From Silurus meridionalis (Eukaryota; Chordata; Actinopteri; Siluriformes; Siluridae), in NCBI RefSeq assembly GCF_014805685.1, contig NC_060911.1, positions 10,842,212 to 10,906,211 of the forward strand: 64,000 nt of DNA, read 5' to 3'. Made by a program: the position numbers and the translations under genes. The notes beneath the pieces are model-generated. The model ran no database searches, was not told the origin of the DNA, and saw only the letters and a list, made by a program, of their open reading frames with translations. Below, piece after piece: positions 1 to 40,545 of this stretch. How positions within the stretch are numbered: position 1 is the first letter of the stretch; each line of letters begins with the position of its first letter.

Positions 1-40
1 ATGTGTCATCATGTAAGGAACTAGATCATGGAGTCCTCAC

Positions 41-855
41 CTTCATATGGAGTGTCTGGAGGTCCTGCAATCTCCCCTTTCAACTCTGTGAAATTTTCAT
101 CCACCAGGTCCACCTTTATCTGATTTTTACTCGTCTGTTGGACAGAATGTAGAAGAACAAAACAACGCATGAGTGAAGCACATTTTGAAAAAGAAAACAG
201 TGTCTTTCATGTCATATAAATCCGGATTATTAGGACATTAGAACATCTCGTTTCCAATGTATTCCCTGATTCCACTTTACAGGCCAATACTCACAACTCA
301 GAACGGAACCAGAACCAAATAAAGCTTCAGGAGGAGGATTTCATTTTCACTTTTATTTCAAGTTTTTATTTTATTATTATTATTATGATAAATTATTATT
401 AGAAAATGTAATAAGAAACCCTGTGTCCATCCTCAGGTCTCGGCTAGCAGGCTAACAGGATGTTAGCGCGTCCTTGTCAAACAGAGCATGTTTGTGAAAT
501 AGCTAGCAAATTCTCATATCCACTACAAGTCATTCACTTCTCGTGTTTTTGTTTACCCTTGTGTCGATTTGTTTGTCTAAAAAAACAGCATTATTTAGCG
601 ACAAATCTCTTTAACACGGATATTTTACGACAGCTAACTAGCTTGACGTTTAAGCAGTACACTGAGTTAGCATGACCGCTAGCTGTAAACAAGTGTGTTA
701 TTATATTAGATATGTGTGTATATATATATTATTTTACACACACACACACACACACCGGATAAAAATAAAGAATAAATCCGCAATCCACAAACCTCTTCGC
801 TTTTGAGGACTTCTTTAAACTCCCGTTTGATTCTCTGCACGGCGATGTTGGCCAT
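41..855 (-). CDS. ube2k: Ubiquitin-conjugating enzyme E2 K, first two coding exons (gene runs off the left edge)
   Basis: Coding exon 1 is 793-855 (21 residues, beginning MANIAVQRIKREFKEVLKSE) and ends at donor GTTTGT. Coding exon 2 is 41-134, follows a CCAACAG acceptor and ends at donor GTGAGG in phase 1. Together they give 52 residues plus one base and match the N-terminus of vertebrate UBE2K (E2-25K/HIP2), including the GPPDTPYEG segment of the UBC fold. The family's catalytic cysteine and C-terminal UBA domain lie outside the window. The family takes ubiquitin from E1 and builds mainly Lys48-linked chains in the cytosol. The start is the only ATG that yields the conserved MANIAVQRI opening. 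The gene is divergent from smim14, about 2.7 kb away. Confidence 0.95.
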
Positions 856-1080
856 GTCTGTGTGCCTGGAGCGCCGGGTTTCACAGCTCTGTTCACTCGG
901 GCCTGCAGTCCGCAAAGCCTGCACTCTCACACACACACACACTTACACACACTCTCTTTCACTTCTTTTACCTTGTGACGTTTCTAGTTTCCAAACACAA
1001 TGAGAGTCTGGAAACCGAGCGCAGAATGGAAACAATTCGATTTTTTCCAGTGTGAACGCGTTTCTCCACATGTGCCTGTA
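856..1080 (-). promoter_or_regulatory. ube2k: ube2k 5' UTR and probable proximal promoter
   Basis: Sequence just upstream of the ube2k start codon. It is moderately CpG-containing, has a short (AC)n run near 929-955, and shows no TATA box on the minus strand. The transcription start cannot be placed from sequence alone, and the limits are inferred. Confidence 0.4.
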
Positions 1081-1199
1081 CTGTAGTGAGATCTAGCCCT
1101 GTCCTCATCCACAATTAGTGTACTCCATATACATCAAAATATGATCGAAACGATTACAGATGCCGCCCAAAACAAAAAACACACAACCTTTAAATCTAA

Positions 1200-1500
1200 T
1201 TCGGTTTTATATGTGGAGCACTTTTTTTTTTTTTTTTTTTACAATTGAAGGTGGTTACAAAGTTCTATAAAGAAAAGTTTATTGCCTATATGTTTGTTTC
1301 TTTGAATCGTTTATCACTGATGAGCAAGCCAGTGCTGTGTAAAAACACCCTGAGATGGCATGAGGAGGAAATCTTGAGAGGAACCAGAACTCAAAAGAGA
1401 ACCCATCCTCATCCTCAGCAGCTTCATGGGTCTTTAGGCTGTTGATGTGAAACTATCCCCCGGCTACACAGAGTGGTCTCCAACTGAAGAAAACTCCATC
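1200..1500 (-). repeat. poly(T) run and fragment of a dispersed fish repeat
   Basis: 1223-1241 is a T homopolymer. 1340-1500 carries the 'gaggaggaaatcttgagaggaaccag' type core also found at 8915-9178, 25975-26235 and 49985-50520. It is inverted relative to the 8915 copy. No coding potential is seen. Confidence 0.5.
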
Positions 1501-1685
1501 CAGAGGTTGGACGTATGGATAAACCGGGCAAATCCGAAGAGAAGAAATTGACAGGAACTCTGGTCACCTGTACCTCAGGAGTAAAGTAAAGTTACATCAC
1601 ATACTTAGATCAGTAAAGTACAGATACACGAAAAAGCTGCTTAGATACAGTAATGAATTACATTTATTTAATTTACTCTCTGCCA

Positions 1686-1880
1686 CTGGTAAGGCTCTGG
1701 GTTACTGATCAGAAGGTCAAAGGTTCAAACTCCAGTATCAACAAGCTGTCACTTTTGGGGCCCTCGAGCAAGGCCCTTAACCATATGGGCTCCAGGGGTG
1801 CTGTATCATGACTGACCCTATGCTCTGTGTTATATGAAGAAAGAATTTCACTGTGCTGCAATGTATATGTCACCAAATTA
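1686..1880 (+). repeat. tRNA-derived SINE (type A), full-length-like
   Basis: Begins with a 'taaggctctgggttactgat' head and a degenerate B-box-like 'ggttcaaactcc'. It then has the 'gagcaaggcccttaacc' core and the 3' end 'aatttcactgtgctgcaatg'. The same layout is seen at 32540-32756 (+) and 20230-20400 (-), so this is a dispersed family. Confidence 0.75.
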
Positions 1881-2645
1881 AGGATCTTCTATTAGGACAT
1901 TATTTGTGTTACGTTTAGACCAGAAGATCTGGAGTCTCCTCAACCAATATCAGTGATCTCTCTAATCCTCCCACAAACCTCACATCAACATTATTTAAAA
2001 AAAAATGTCTAGCAAGAATTGTTCATACTTATTTAATAATATATTGTGTCTGACAAAAAAGAGAATTAAAAAAATTATAATTCTCCTCGGTAGACCATGA
2101 AGATGTTGGAAGCTTGGACCAAGCAAAAAGTGGACGTTCATGAACTGGTACAAAATTAAAAAAAAAAGTGAACTGAAATGACATGTTTAAGTATATGTTT
2201 ATTTAACACTAATGAAAAAGTCTCCAGTATTAGAACATATTTAATGTAAGAATGAACAGTTTTGTGGTATTGGAAGTGTTGTGTGCTTTCAGGTTCAAAC
2301 GTTTGGAGAAGAAACACATTTAGAAGTGATGGTCAGGTTGTCATATAGTGTAGTGTTATATTTATTATTATATTTAGAGAAGTGAGTCAAAACACTTTTT
2401 GTCAACTAGCAACTGGTTCTTGTAAATAAAAACCTTTCCTGAATCACCTCTAAAAATGATCAAGTAATAAATTACAGTAATAAACTAACTAACCAGCTTG
2501 CAAAAACATTTGACCAGTTTAACCAGCTTAGCCTGTGTTTTGCTGGTCACACTAAGCTGAACTTTAACAAAGCTACATAAATAAGATGCTATGTGAAGTG
2601 TTACACATCACATTCTTTTCTCTTACTGTGTTCGACAAAGTTAAA

Positions 2646-2820
2646 AGGTGGTATCAGAACGTTTCGAGATGAGCTCTGTTTACAAGAAAGTACTTTAGTT
2701 ATCTACATTTACACAATACCACCTTCAAAATAGTCCCTGCCACGTTCCTGACACATTCCTGCCACCTTTCTGACACTTATGGAATGTGTTTTTATTTCAA
2801 AGTGTCAATCACCTTCTGCA
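2646..2820 (+). mobile_element. mariner remnant, one end, interrupted by a microsatellite
   Basis: Starts with the terminal sequence 'aggtggtatcagaacg' and continues colinearly with the element at 10178-10695 ('gctctgtttacaagaaagta', then the 'ggaatgtgt...gtgtcaa...cttctgca' stretch). Similarity stops where the tetranucleotide tract begins at 2821. Confidence 0.7.
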
Positions 2821-2822
2821 TT

Positions 2823-2917
<95 letters not shown>

Positions 2918-2932
2918 GCCTGTCTGTCTGCC

Positions 2933-2966
<34 letters not shown>
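2821..2966 (+). repeat. (TCTA)n(TCTG)n compound microsatellite
   Basis: About 17 TCTA units followed by about 19 TCTG units with two TGCC interruptions. It translates as Leu-Ser-Ile-Tyr / Cys-Leu-Ser-Val runs in all frames, so the apparent reading frames here are not genes. Confidence 0.97.
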
Positions 2967-2967
<1 letters not shown>

Positions 2968-3159
2968 TTATTCGTTTCTATTGTCTGCAATTATAAACAT
3001 CTCAGAAAAGCTTGTTAACAAGAATCATTATTTACTTGTTTGTTAATTAAATTATTTGCTGTATTTAAATACAACAATTCATTAAATACGATTTAATTTA
3101 ATAATACATTGGAATAAGGGAAATTGGCTGTGATTGTATATGTTGCTTGATCTTTGGTC

Positions 3160-3689
3160 AGCTGGTGAACTTGGCGGAGTGATACATGAGCCGCAACGCG
3201 GGCGAGACTGGAACTTCTTTAGCTGCGGCGTCACCTGGATAATTAATCGCTCACCTATCAGCCAATCAAAATCACGCGTGAGAAACACGCAGGGTTTCTT
3301 TATTAGACCGATTTATGGCGCCACCTACAGGCGCGATTTGGTCACTACTGAACCTTTTAATGTGAAAGGGGAACTCAGAAAGGTTTTGTGCACAGTTTCC
3401 AAAGCCGGCTTCAGCCGCGTAAAATGACACGGAGTTTCCTTCGTATTGTCCCTCGCCCACGGAGTCTCGCGAGATTTGCGACGTGGCTTGTCTCGTTTTC
3501 GACCAGCTGTAACGCGGAATCAAAACAGAAGCGGAACAGGAGACGAAGCTGCGGCCCTGTAATGCTGAACCTGAGACCGGGGGCATTTACACATCTGTCT
3601 GCAGCTGGAACTCAGCTGGAGCTTAGACAGACTTTTCTGCACACATTTATTCATTGAGCGCATTTAGAAATAGTGTGTCTCAGTGACTG
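3160..3689 (+). promoter_or_regulatory. smim14: smim14 promoter and untranslated first exon
   Basis: A locally GC- and CpG-rich island in AT-rich surroundings. A perfect palindrome TCTCGCGAGA lies at 3465-3474, a motif known from TATA-less bidirectional and housekeeping promoters. A good donor (CTG|GTAAGA) at 3689/3690 can end a noncoding exon 1 that splices to the acceptor CACTTCAG at 4182-4189. The transcription start is probably between 3475 and 3600, which is inference. Confidence 0.6.
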
Positions 3690-4116
3690 GTAAGAACTCG
3701 TAAGTTATTTATGATGATGATGATGATGATGATGTTGTCATACACCAGTTATTGAGTTTGTTGCACGAATTGTGCTTCTAAAAATTTCTGCAATATTTCT
3801 TTTGCATCATGATGTAACCTTTTAAACATTGTTTATTCTTTTGCATCCTTGAAAAAAAAGCATCTTTTCAAGCACTTTTTCACTTTTCTTGCATTTAAAG
3901 TGACTGAATTTGGTTAAGAAATTTGTTTGCAAGATTTCAGCATGTAAAAACTTGTGTGAAATCATCATCACAGTGGTTTTTCTAACACTGGAAAAGTGAA
4001 CTAATATTTGTGTACTCTATTGAGGCAAAATCTTCCATGTCCCACTTGACAAAAAAAAAAAAAAAATCAGACCGGTTTTAACACGCCTTATCCTGTTGGC
4101 CTTGATTTTGGGATAA

Positions 4117-9446
<5,330 letters not shown>

Positions 9447-10177
9447 CAACGAACTGGGTGTCTCCTGACTTCATACTACGACAAAGACCTTTTACCTGAA
9501 CTTTCAGTCTTCCATCTAATCGGCTACTTTTACTTACTCTCTCTGTTAGGAGTGATTAATATTTTTTTCATTCTGCATATTTTCTCATCTAAGGGTTTTT
9601 AAACATGAAACGACACGGCGCCAAAGCAGCCAAAGACTTTAAAGTCCGGTCCAGTTTCACGTTAAAAACATTCACATTCTCTGTGGTGGTGTGTTAATCA
9701 GACTATAGCGTATGACACCATGACCAAACCCAAATACTCATGATTCACAGTAAGGTGGCCTGTAATGATGTAGATGGATTCCTTCATTCAGGGTGGAGGT
9801 TGTTTTGCATTCTACACGAGCCGTACCATTTCGAATGCTTATGTCATTCAATGATGTCATTGATGAGGTCAGAACCCGAGGCCGTGGCTCTTGTGATATG
9901 ATGTATGATTCGCACATCTCGTTCGCGTAGACCACTTAACGCACCGGTCGGGCCGCATTTTATCCTAATTTTAGTTTCTGTGATTACAATAAGCTGTAGG
10001 TGTGTAGGCGTGTAGGTGTGGTAGAAGTTGCAGATCTGCCGACTGTCTGGGGGTCGTTAAGGTCTTATTCGGGACCAGACACAATTTACCGGATGTAATA
10101 ATGTAATGCTATTTCGACTACAGAGCCAGTCTGGGTCCCATGCGACCCATTTTCAAAGTATGTCAAGAACCGATTTC
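9447..10177 (+). other. smim14: smim14 3' UTR and downstream sequence
   Basis: Follows the smim14 stop codon. There is no canonical AATAAA in the first 600 bp. A canonical AATAAA is seen only at 11200-11205, beyond the mariner insertion, so either a variant signal is used nearer the stop or the 3' UTR is long. Confidence 0.35.
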
Positions 10178-10695
10178 ACGAGGTTGTATCAAAAACTTTT
10201 GAGACTGGCTCTGTTTACAAGAAAGTACGTTATTTATCCACGTTTACACACAATCACCTTCAAAATAATCTCCTTGCACAGCAGTACAGTGCTCCCAGTG
10301 TTCCTGCAACTTCTGGAATGTGTCCTGGAAGTCTCCTTTTGAAGCGTGTCAAGCATCTTCTGCAATTGGCGCTGGATGTCTGCAATGTTGTCAAAACGGC
10401 GACCTTTAAGCTGTGTCTTTGGGAAGAGGGCGAAGTCCACAGGAGCTAAATCTGGCGAGTAGGGTGGGTGTGGAAGTGAGATTATGATTTTTCGGCAAGA
10501 TACTCACATGAAGAGAGCTCGGTGACAACAAGTGGTCAGAATATAACACCAGGTGTACAGCTCCCAATGAATTGAACAATGTTTTTTGACACTGATTTAT
10601 GAAGGTCGGTGCTCCCTGTGACTGCGTGTACACCCTTGTGCTGCCATCTGTTGGCGTGTTACAAAACTAGACTCAACTTTTTGATACCATCTTGT
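10178..10695 (-). mobile_element. internally deleted mariner (DD34D) element
   Basis: Bounded by imperfect inverted termini (left ACGAGGTTGTATCAAAAA, right inverted ACAAGATGGTATCAAAAA). On the minus strand it encodes the C-terminal end of a mariner transposase, including SPDLAPVDFALFPK, which carries the third catalytic Asp region, and KGRRFDNI. At about 520 bp it is less than half an autonomous mariner of about 1.3 kb, and the N-terminal helix-turn-helix part and the first two catalytic Asps are gone. Related remnants are at 2646-2820, 16546-16575 and 40365-40545. Confidence 0.8.
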
Positions 10696-10705
10696 ATGAT
10701 GATTT

Positions 10706-12055
10706 GTCTTTTCATTGGCCATCAAGTGTCACATTAATAGCTCCTAAACTTTAAGATACAAATGTAATTTTTCTCCACATGACCAATTATAACTAATACT
10801 GAATATAACAATATACGGTTATAATATATTAGACATTGCAATATTTGGTTATGGCCTATTTCTATTTTAAATCTTTTAAGCTGTCACTTTACACTAAAGG
10901 ACCTTTGACTCTGTGTTTCAAAAGTGTGTAGCATCAGTTAATGAAAGTCTGTAGCTTCTATTAATTAGGGTTTTGGAGACTTGGCGTTCGAGTCCTGCTC
11001 ACTGCATTATCATAGTTCATATCATTTCCACGTGGGTTTACACGTAGATGCACACAATCTCTCAAACATGAATTGGGGTGGTGGGAATTAGGGGTTTGTG
11101 TAAACGATTCTCAATGAGTAGTTTTGCTGTGGTTATAAAATTTGTTGAGAGAAAGGGCTTCCACTATGCACTTTTACTTTGTTCCTGAAGTACACAGTTA
11201 ATAAAATCTGTACACTATATTTATGTGTGTGTGTGTGTGTGTTTCCATGTTTCCCTATCTGGTTTAAATCACTAAGGGTGGGTGAGGAAGAAATTCGTCC
11301 CTTTGCATCACACTCACAATCTGTTTTATTGCGTCATTGTGATTCATGCTGCTTCAGGGCGGATTTGAGTTCACTCTTCATGATTGTGCTTATAATGACG
11401 TTTTGAGAAATGTTGAAACACTTTTTTAAACTTTATGAAGTGTATAGAAGATGCTTCAGTTATTAAAAACAAAGTAAAATAATAAAGATATATAAAATAC
11501 AGGGAATGGAAAGAGTGTAAAAGCACATTTATTGCTGTCACTATTAGAATTAAAACTTTTATTTTTGTATGATTATTTGGATTAATTTTGTGTAGATACA
11601 TGCTTCAAATACATTCAATTAATAAAAAAAAAAAATCATCAATGGCATGGAAAAACTACTAATTTTTCACAATATTGTAGTAATAATAATAAAAAAATAA
11701 AAATATATTTTAAAATGTAGTCATTGAAAAATATATATTACAAATATATTATTAATTTAAAATTACATGAACGTTTCACTAAAAGCCATCCTGCCTGCTT
11801 TTCCCTACACGTGGCATACAGAAAAGCAAATTTCAAACCTAAAGTCCTAAAACAAAACAAAACAAAATTATATGCGACATCTACTGAAATATCCTTATAA
11901 GTAAGTAGATATTTAGGAAGTCATTCAACAAAAAAAAATATTCGGACTTATTATTTCACACGTTCAAACCAATCTCTTCTGCTGAATGTATTTCCGGGTC
12001 TCTTAGTATGTGTGATTTTCCCGGAAGTGGGCTGCATCTGAGCCAGTTTTTTAAG
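10706..12055. other. AT-rich intergenic spacer between smim14 and ugdh
   Basis: No gene is recognised. It contains a short (GT)n near 11224-11241, a canonical AATAAA at 11200-11205 and AT-rich stretches (11600-11770). Confidence 0.5.
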
Positions 12056-12073
12056 TGGGCGTGCGTGTGTGTG

Positions 12074-12265
12074 TATATAAATGTGTGTCAGTACAGTAAT
12101 AGAGAGAGAGAAAGAGAGATTGATTTATTACTTTTCACAACAAGTCTTTGATTCATTCAGTAAAAGTGAGCAGAGGAACAGTAGCTGAAACCCTGAACAT
12201 CTTCCTGGAGATTTGTGCATCACATCCGCCTCTGAGCTTCCAATAACTCCACTTAAAAGCAAAAG
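12074..12265 (+). promoter_or_regulatory. ugdh: ugdh TATA box and untranslated exon 1
   Basis: TATATAA at 12074-12080 is followed by about 185 bp ending in the donor AAAAG|GTAAGA at 12265/12266. The next exon begins exactly at the ATG (acceptor TTTTTCAG|ATG, 14118/14119), so ugdh needs an upstream noncoding exon, and this is the best candidate. A transcription start near 12100-12110 is inferred from TATA spacing. Confidence 0.6.
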
Positions 12266-12528
12266 GTAAGAGGTTTAAAAAACATTTATTTTATAAAATA
12301 GTTAAAAGTAAAAAAAAAAAAAAACTTTAAAATATGGTTTCTGCTTTTATTTTCCCACTAATATGTACTTAAATACAATTGAATCCATTCATTCATTAAT
12401 TGTTTTATAAACAAGAATCTCTGAAGAAGAATACACACTTTCCTTGATCCTTACTGGGGTCTTGGGTGAAAAAAATTCATGTTCACACTATTATTACAGC
12501 TGATTCATCTACATTATACACTGTAGAA

Positions 12529-12529
12529 C

Positions 12530-12563
<34 letters not shown>
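12529..12563. repeat. (GT)n microsatellite
   Basis: About 16 GT units in ugdh intron 1. Confidence 0.95.
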
Positions 12564-12565
<2 letters not shown>

Positions 12566-12809
12566 AAATGAAGGGTTTCATTGTTTCTTGTAACACTTCA
12601 GTTTTTACACTTGATCCAAAACAAAAAACTTTGATTCCCAGGTTTACTGCTGGTTAATTTAATGTTCATGATGTTCTTATATCAGTTTAGTGCTTTAAAA
12701 GTTACCAGAGGAAGAACACTGAGTGTTTATACCTGTAAATGTTTCATGTATAGAGAGCTGGAGAAAGGTTTCAGTGAATTGCTGGGTTTATAGTACCTTC
12801 GTTGTGTCC

Positions 12810-13330
<521 letters not shown>

Positions 13331-13399
13331 CACATTAATATGAGATCTTCACAACTCCTCAAACCTGGACTTTCCTCAGGAAGGCCCCATCTGGGCCCC

Positions 13400-13440
<41 letters not shown>

Positions 13441-13689
13441 ATTAGAGGTTGTTCATGGCAGTGAAACATCTGGTTCTGATCCTCAGTTAGTATGTAAGTG
13501 TTGTGCGCTGCTGGGGGCCAGCGTTTTTTGGGGGGTTTTTTTCTTTTCTTTTCTTTTTTTTTTTCCTCTTCAGCCACTGAATTAAAATCAATTTGTTAAA
13601 CTCAGTATTAATTCAATCCATATAAAAAAATGGGATTATTTAATATTTGATTTGATTTTAAGATTTTCTCTCTAGCAGGTCATTTCAGA

Positions 13690-13795
13690 GGTATAATCCC
13701 AGCTATCCGATTTATATCCTGACAGATAGTTTTTCCGGATTGCTTTATACAGCACAAGAGCGGCCTCTAGAGGCGAATCACTGACTCCATGTGCT
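13690..13795 (-). repeat. Fragment of the TAGAGG/CCTCTA element family
   Basis: Contains 'cggcctctagaggcgaatca', matching inverted sequence at 54878-54897 and 50540-50560. Only one end of the element is present. Confidence 0.5.
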
Positions 13796-14118
13796 GTTTA
13801 TTTGTAGTGAGGATTTTTTTTTTTATCATTGTGGATGTAACGGTTTTTATTTATTTAAAGTGTCACTTTTTGTTTCCGTTTGAATGCATGTCTTTTTTTT
13901 CCTCCAATATTTTTTTATATAATAAAAAATTTATATTTATTTCATTTTCAAGGCCCACTGTTGGGTCCTTCACTCCCGCTGTGTCTCACATTAGGGTTGC
14001 TGTATCAGGGACGAGCTCTAACTTCAACTTTATAACAAGCTGTTCTGTGGATGTGTGGGAAATGTATTTCACTGCACTGTAAAAGTGATGGAAAACAGTT
14101 TCTTCTTCTTTTTTTCAG

Positions 14119-22271
<8,153 letters not shown>

Positions 22272-22800
22272 GACACGAGCACACGTGTACACACACACAA
22301 ACACACACACATAACGCCGTGTCTACAGCGCATACTCGCATTTATGAAAAAAATTAGTGTTTTCACTACGTTGAGTTTCTCATTTTTTACAGCATGGTGT
22401 GTTTGGATCATTTGGTTCCTTTCACATCTGCAGAGATGCAGAAAATTATCACACGATCAAGAAATTCAGTAGAAACACTTTGATTTTAGAATAATGTTCA
22501 GTATTAACTTTGGTCATTGCATCATTTGGGTTGCACTAAAAGAAAAGGATCATCATGAACTCATAACTAGAGCCATTGGCGAGTTTTTACTCGTGTGTGT
22601 GTCTCGAGTATGACAGAAAGCTCCGGTTAATCACTGTGTAATCGCGTCACATGATCCACATGCATACTCTTTAAATGTGAACTTTTTTTAAAGCAATTAA
22701 ATAATTTCATAATGTACAGATTAGTAACACTAATTTAATATGATGAATTTCTTACAAGCGTATGGACCAATAATATTTTCACAAAAATAAAATAAACAAA
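22272..22800 (+). terminator. ugdh: ugdh 3' UTR with candidate poly(A) signals
   Basis: Two AATAAA hexamers at 22786-22791 and 22791-22796. On the opposite strand the nearest lias signal is 22817-22822, so the two convergent transcripts probably end within a few tens of bases of each other or overlap. Confidence 0.5.
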
Positions 22801-22816
22801 ATGTTTCAGAATCGTT

Positions 22817-22822
22817 TTTATT
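22817..22822 (-). terminator. lias: lias candidate poly(A) signal
   Basis: AATAAA on the minus strand, about 265 bp downstream of the lias stop codon. Confidence 0.5.
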
Positions 22823-23087
22823 ACACAACCTTTCCACAATCTTTTGTCCAAACATTTAATGCATTTTAAAGATTTTTTTTTACCCCATAATAAAACACAC
22901 ACATCAACTCTGGTCCATTCTGACCCACAGATGTTGTCATAATCCATCCCTCTTTCCTTTCTGCTCAGGAAGAGAGAATAAAACATTGACATTGTGGATT
23001 AAATAAATATTTTCCATTCTCTGATTTATCATCTGAAGGCAGAATACAAGACGGAAAGGGTGCAGGATCATGTTGTGTATCGCATCG

Positions 23088-35320
<12,233 letters not shown>

Positions 35321-35657
35321 GACAGCCAAGCTCACTTCAATCTGGCATCGACTACTCATGCCTTCTGCCCTCCCTCCTTCAGACTGCCTGTTTCCCAACC
35401 CTCCTCTGTTTATACAGAAACAAGCTGCCTCTCCTAACAAGCATCATCTCTTTAGAGTTGGAGTTTATATTCCTTTAATAATAAACAACAACAATCTAAT
35501 AAAACCTGAACGTCTTTCAGGGAACCTTAACGGGATGTTCGATATCTTCGATCATCCTTTAGCCGCGCCTTTCAGGGAGAACGCGGTGACGCAGCACGTA
35601 TACTCTACAAGTGCGTGATGACGTCTCTCCTCCTTCCTTTCCTCCTCTCTCGGCGAG
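35321..35657. promoter_or_regulatory. Shared lias/rpl9 divergent promoter and rpl9 noncoding exon 1
   Basis: The lias ATG at 35320 (-) and the rpl9 pyrimidine-rich start region at about 35627-35645 (+) are only about 300 bp apart. A CRE/ATF-like TGACGTCT lies at 35619-35626. The rpl9 side begins in a TOP-like tract (tctctcctccttcctttcct) typical of ribosomal-protein mRNAs. Its untranslated exon 1 ends at donor GCGAG|GTAAGA (35657/35658). CpGs are concentrated at 35560-35660. Confidence 0.7.
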
Positions 35658-36075
35658 GTAAGAACATGGCGCGTCCTGATTTTCTAAGCATTTCTGAATC
35701 GAGTTCAATCCTCGACGAGGACTCATCACGTGGTCCTGTAGCGTATTCTATATTTCTGCCTGAATCTCCTTCGATCTGTGTGCGTTGATATTTTAGAGAT
35801 TTCGACGCGTTCGGTTTTAATAAAGACGTTTGTTTGTTAGCGGTTAGCACGCAGGCCTTGTCGTAGCATACTCACTTATGATATGTTGTGATAGCAGGAT
35901 TTGAAGAGGATTAAAATGTCCAAAATAGGATTACGAACCTGTTCTTGATGTCTATTCTCAAGTCTTAAAATTAAGCAGAGTTAAACTAATGAATAAGGAT
36001 TACCAGTTCAAATGGACTGTACTGTGTTCATTACTAGAGTCACTGGTTTGATCTCCATACTGCCTTTTTTTCAGA

Positions 36076-39514
<3,439 letters not shown>

Positions 39515-39650
39515 AGGACATGAGGTTAGACCCGGGGCCTTTTGTCTGGCTTTGTATCGCTTTCTAAATGTTGGATTTTTCTTGTCTACTTGGAACTGTA
39601 TCACATTTTTTTTCTTTTCTTTGTAGAATGGTGTGTCTTAGTGTATTAAC

Positions 39651-39966
39651 TAAAAGTCGACCGATAGTGAATTTTACAGATGGGTTGGATCGTACTTGCC
39701 GATGACCGATTAATCAAACGGAATCACGGAATTACTTTGTTTAAAAAAATAAACACTTCTGAATCATGAAGTCCTTGGAGTTGATTGATAGAAAAAGAGA
39801 GATATAATGAAGGATGCATTCAAACTTTAAGTAGCACTTAAACAGTTGCATTGAAAATTAATACAATTTAAATAAACAGCATGTAGTATCAGTGATTCTG
39901 TACTGTATTAAGCGCCCTGATTGGTACGGATTTTTGCCAATAATTCCAGCAATAAGTCGACCTCTA
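39651..39966. mobile_element. Small 'CGACCGATTA' element between the two rpl9 terminal exons
   Basis: Left 'agtcgaccgata' and right 'aagtcgacctcta' are imperfect inverses. Inside are 'gatcgtacttgccgatgacc' and 'gattaatcaaacgg'. The family recurs at 49635-50704 and 54860-54965. It supplies an AATAAA at 39748-39753, the first canonical signal after the rpl9 stop. Confidence 0.6.
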
Positions 39967-40136
39967 ATTTTAACGTCTTAATTGTTTAAACTTTGTGCAG
40001 CGTGAATTTATTAACACTACTGTCACTTTCAGCTCACACACAAACTACATGTTTATTCCTCATGATCTAGTTTTCCTGAATTTTAATTTGTGTATGTGTG
40101 TGTGGTCTATTTTAATACCCCCCCCTTCTCTTTCAG

Positions 40137-40244
40137 CTGCAATAATCCAGCAGGCCACTGCTGTACGGAAAATGGACATCTGCAATTTTCTGGATGGGGA
40201 TTTACGTCAGCAAAAAGACCACTGTGGTGGAGCAGCCTGATTAG
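40137..40244 (+). pseudogene. Duplicated terminal exon of rpl9, frameshifted
   Basis: It has its own pyrimidine tract and acceptor (TTCTCTTTCAG, ending 40136) and the same phase as the functional last exon (39408-39514). Spliced from exon 6 it reads AAIIQQATAVRKMDICNFLD, clearly homologous to [20 protein letters not shown]. After Leu-Asp-Gly there is one extra G in a run of four (near 40197-40200). As it stands the frame continues for 34 residues to TGA 40238-40240, while the homologous frame ends at TAG 40242-40244. AATAAA follows at 40271-40276. It could be a decaying exon duplicate or an alternative last exon. Confidence 0.8.
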
Positions 40245-40270
40245 CAACATTGGTCCTTGTAAAATCTGTC

Positions 40271-40276
40271 AATAAA
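40271..40276 (+). terminator. Poly(A) signal after the duplicated rpl9 exon
   Basis: AATAAA 27 bp after the homologous stop, spaced like the compact 3' UTRs of ribosomal-protein genes. Confidence 0.6.
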
Positions 40277-40364
40277 CATCATTTTTTTTCACCACCAGTT
40301 TTTTGTAGTTGCTTGCATTCATTTAAGTTATGATAATATAATAATGCAGAAGTGAGATCTTGTT

Positions 40365-40545
40365 TCAGGTGAGAAACTCGCGTGTGAGAGGTGCACGTGG
40401 TCAGAATAACAGCAGTTGCACAGCTAATGTACACAGTTACTTATTAAGGTCTGTGCTCCCTGTGACTGTGCATGCAGCCTTATGCTGCCATCTGTTGGCA
40501 TGTTACAAATTCGACTCAAATGTTTTATCCCCTTGTAAGACTAAA
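40365..40545 (-). mobile_element. mariner remnant, far end
   Basis: Colinear with 10515-10695: 'gtggtcagaata', 'gtctgtgctccctgtgactg', 'gctgccatctgttggc'. The terminal inverted repeat is eroded. Confidence 0.65.

Noticed and set aside
3388..3657. 89-residue frame over the smim14 CpG island as a separate gene
   Set aside because: Arg-rich frames are expected in CpG-rich DNA. The region is better explained as promoter and untranslated exon 1.
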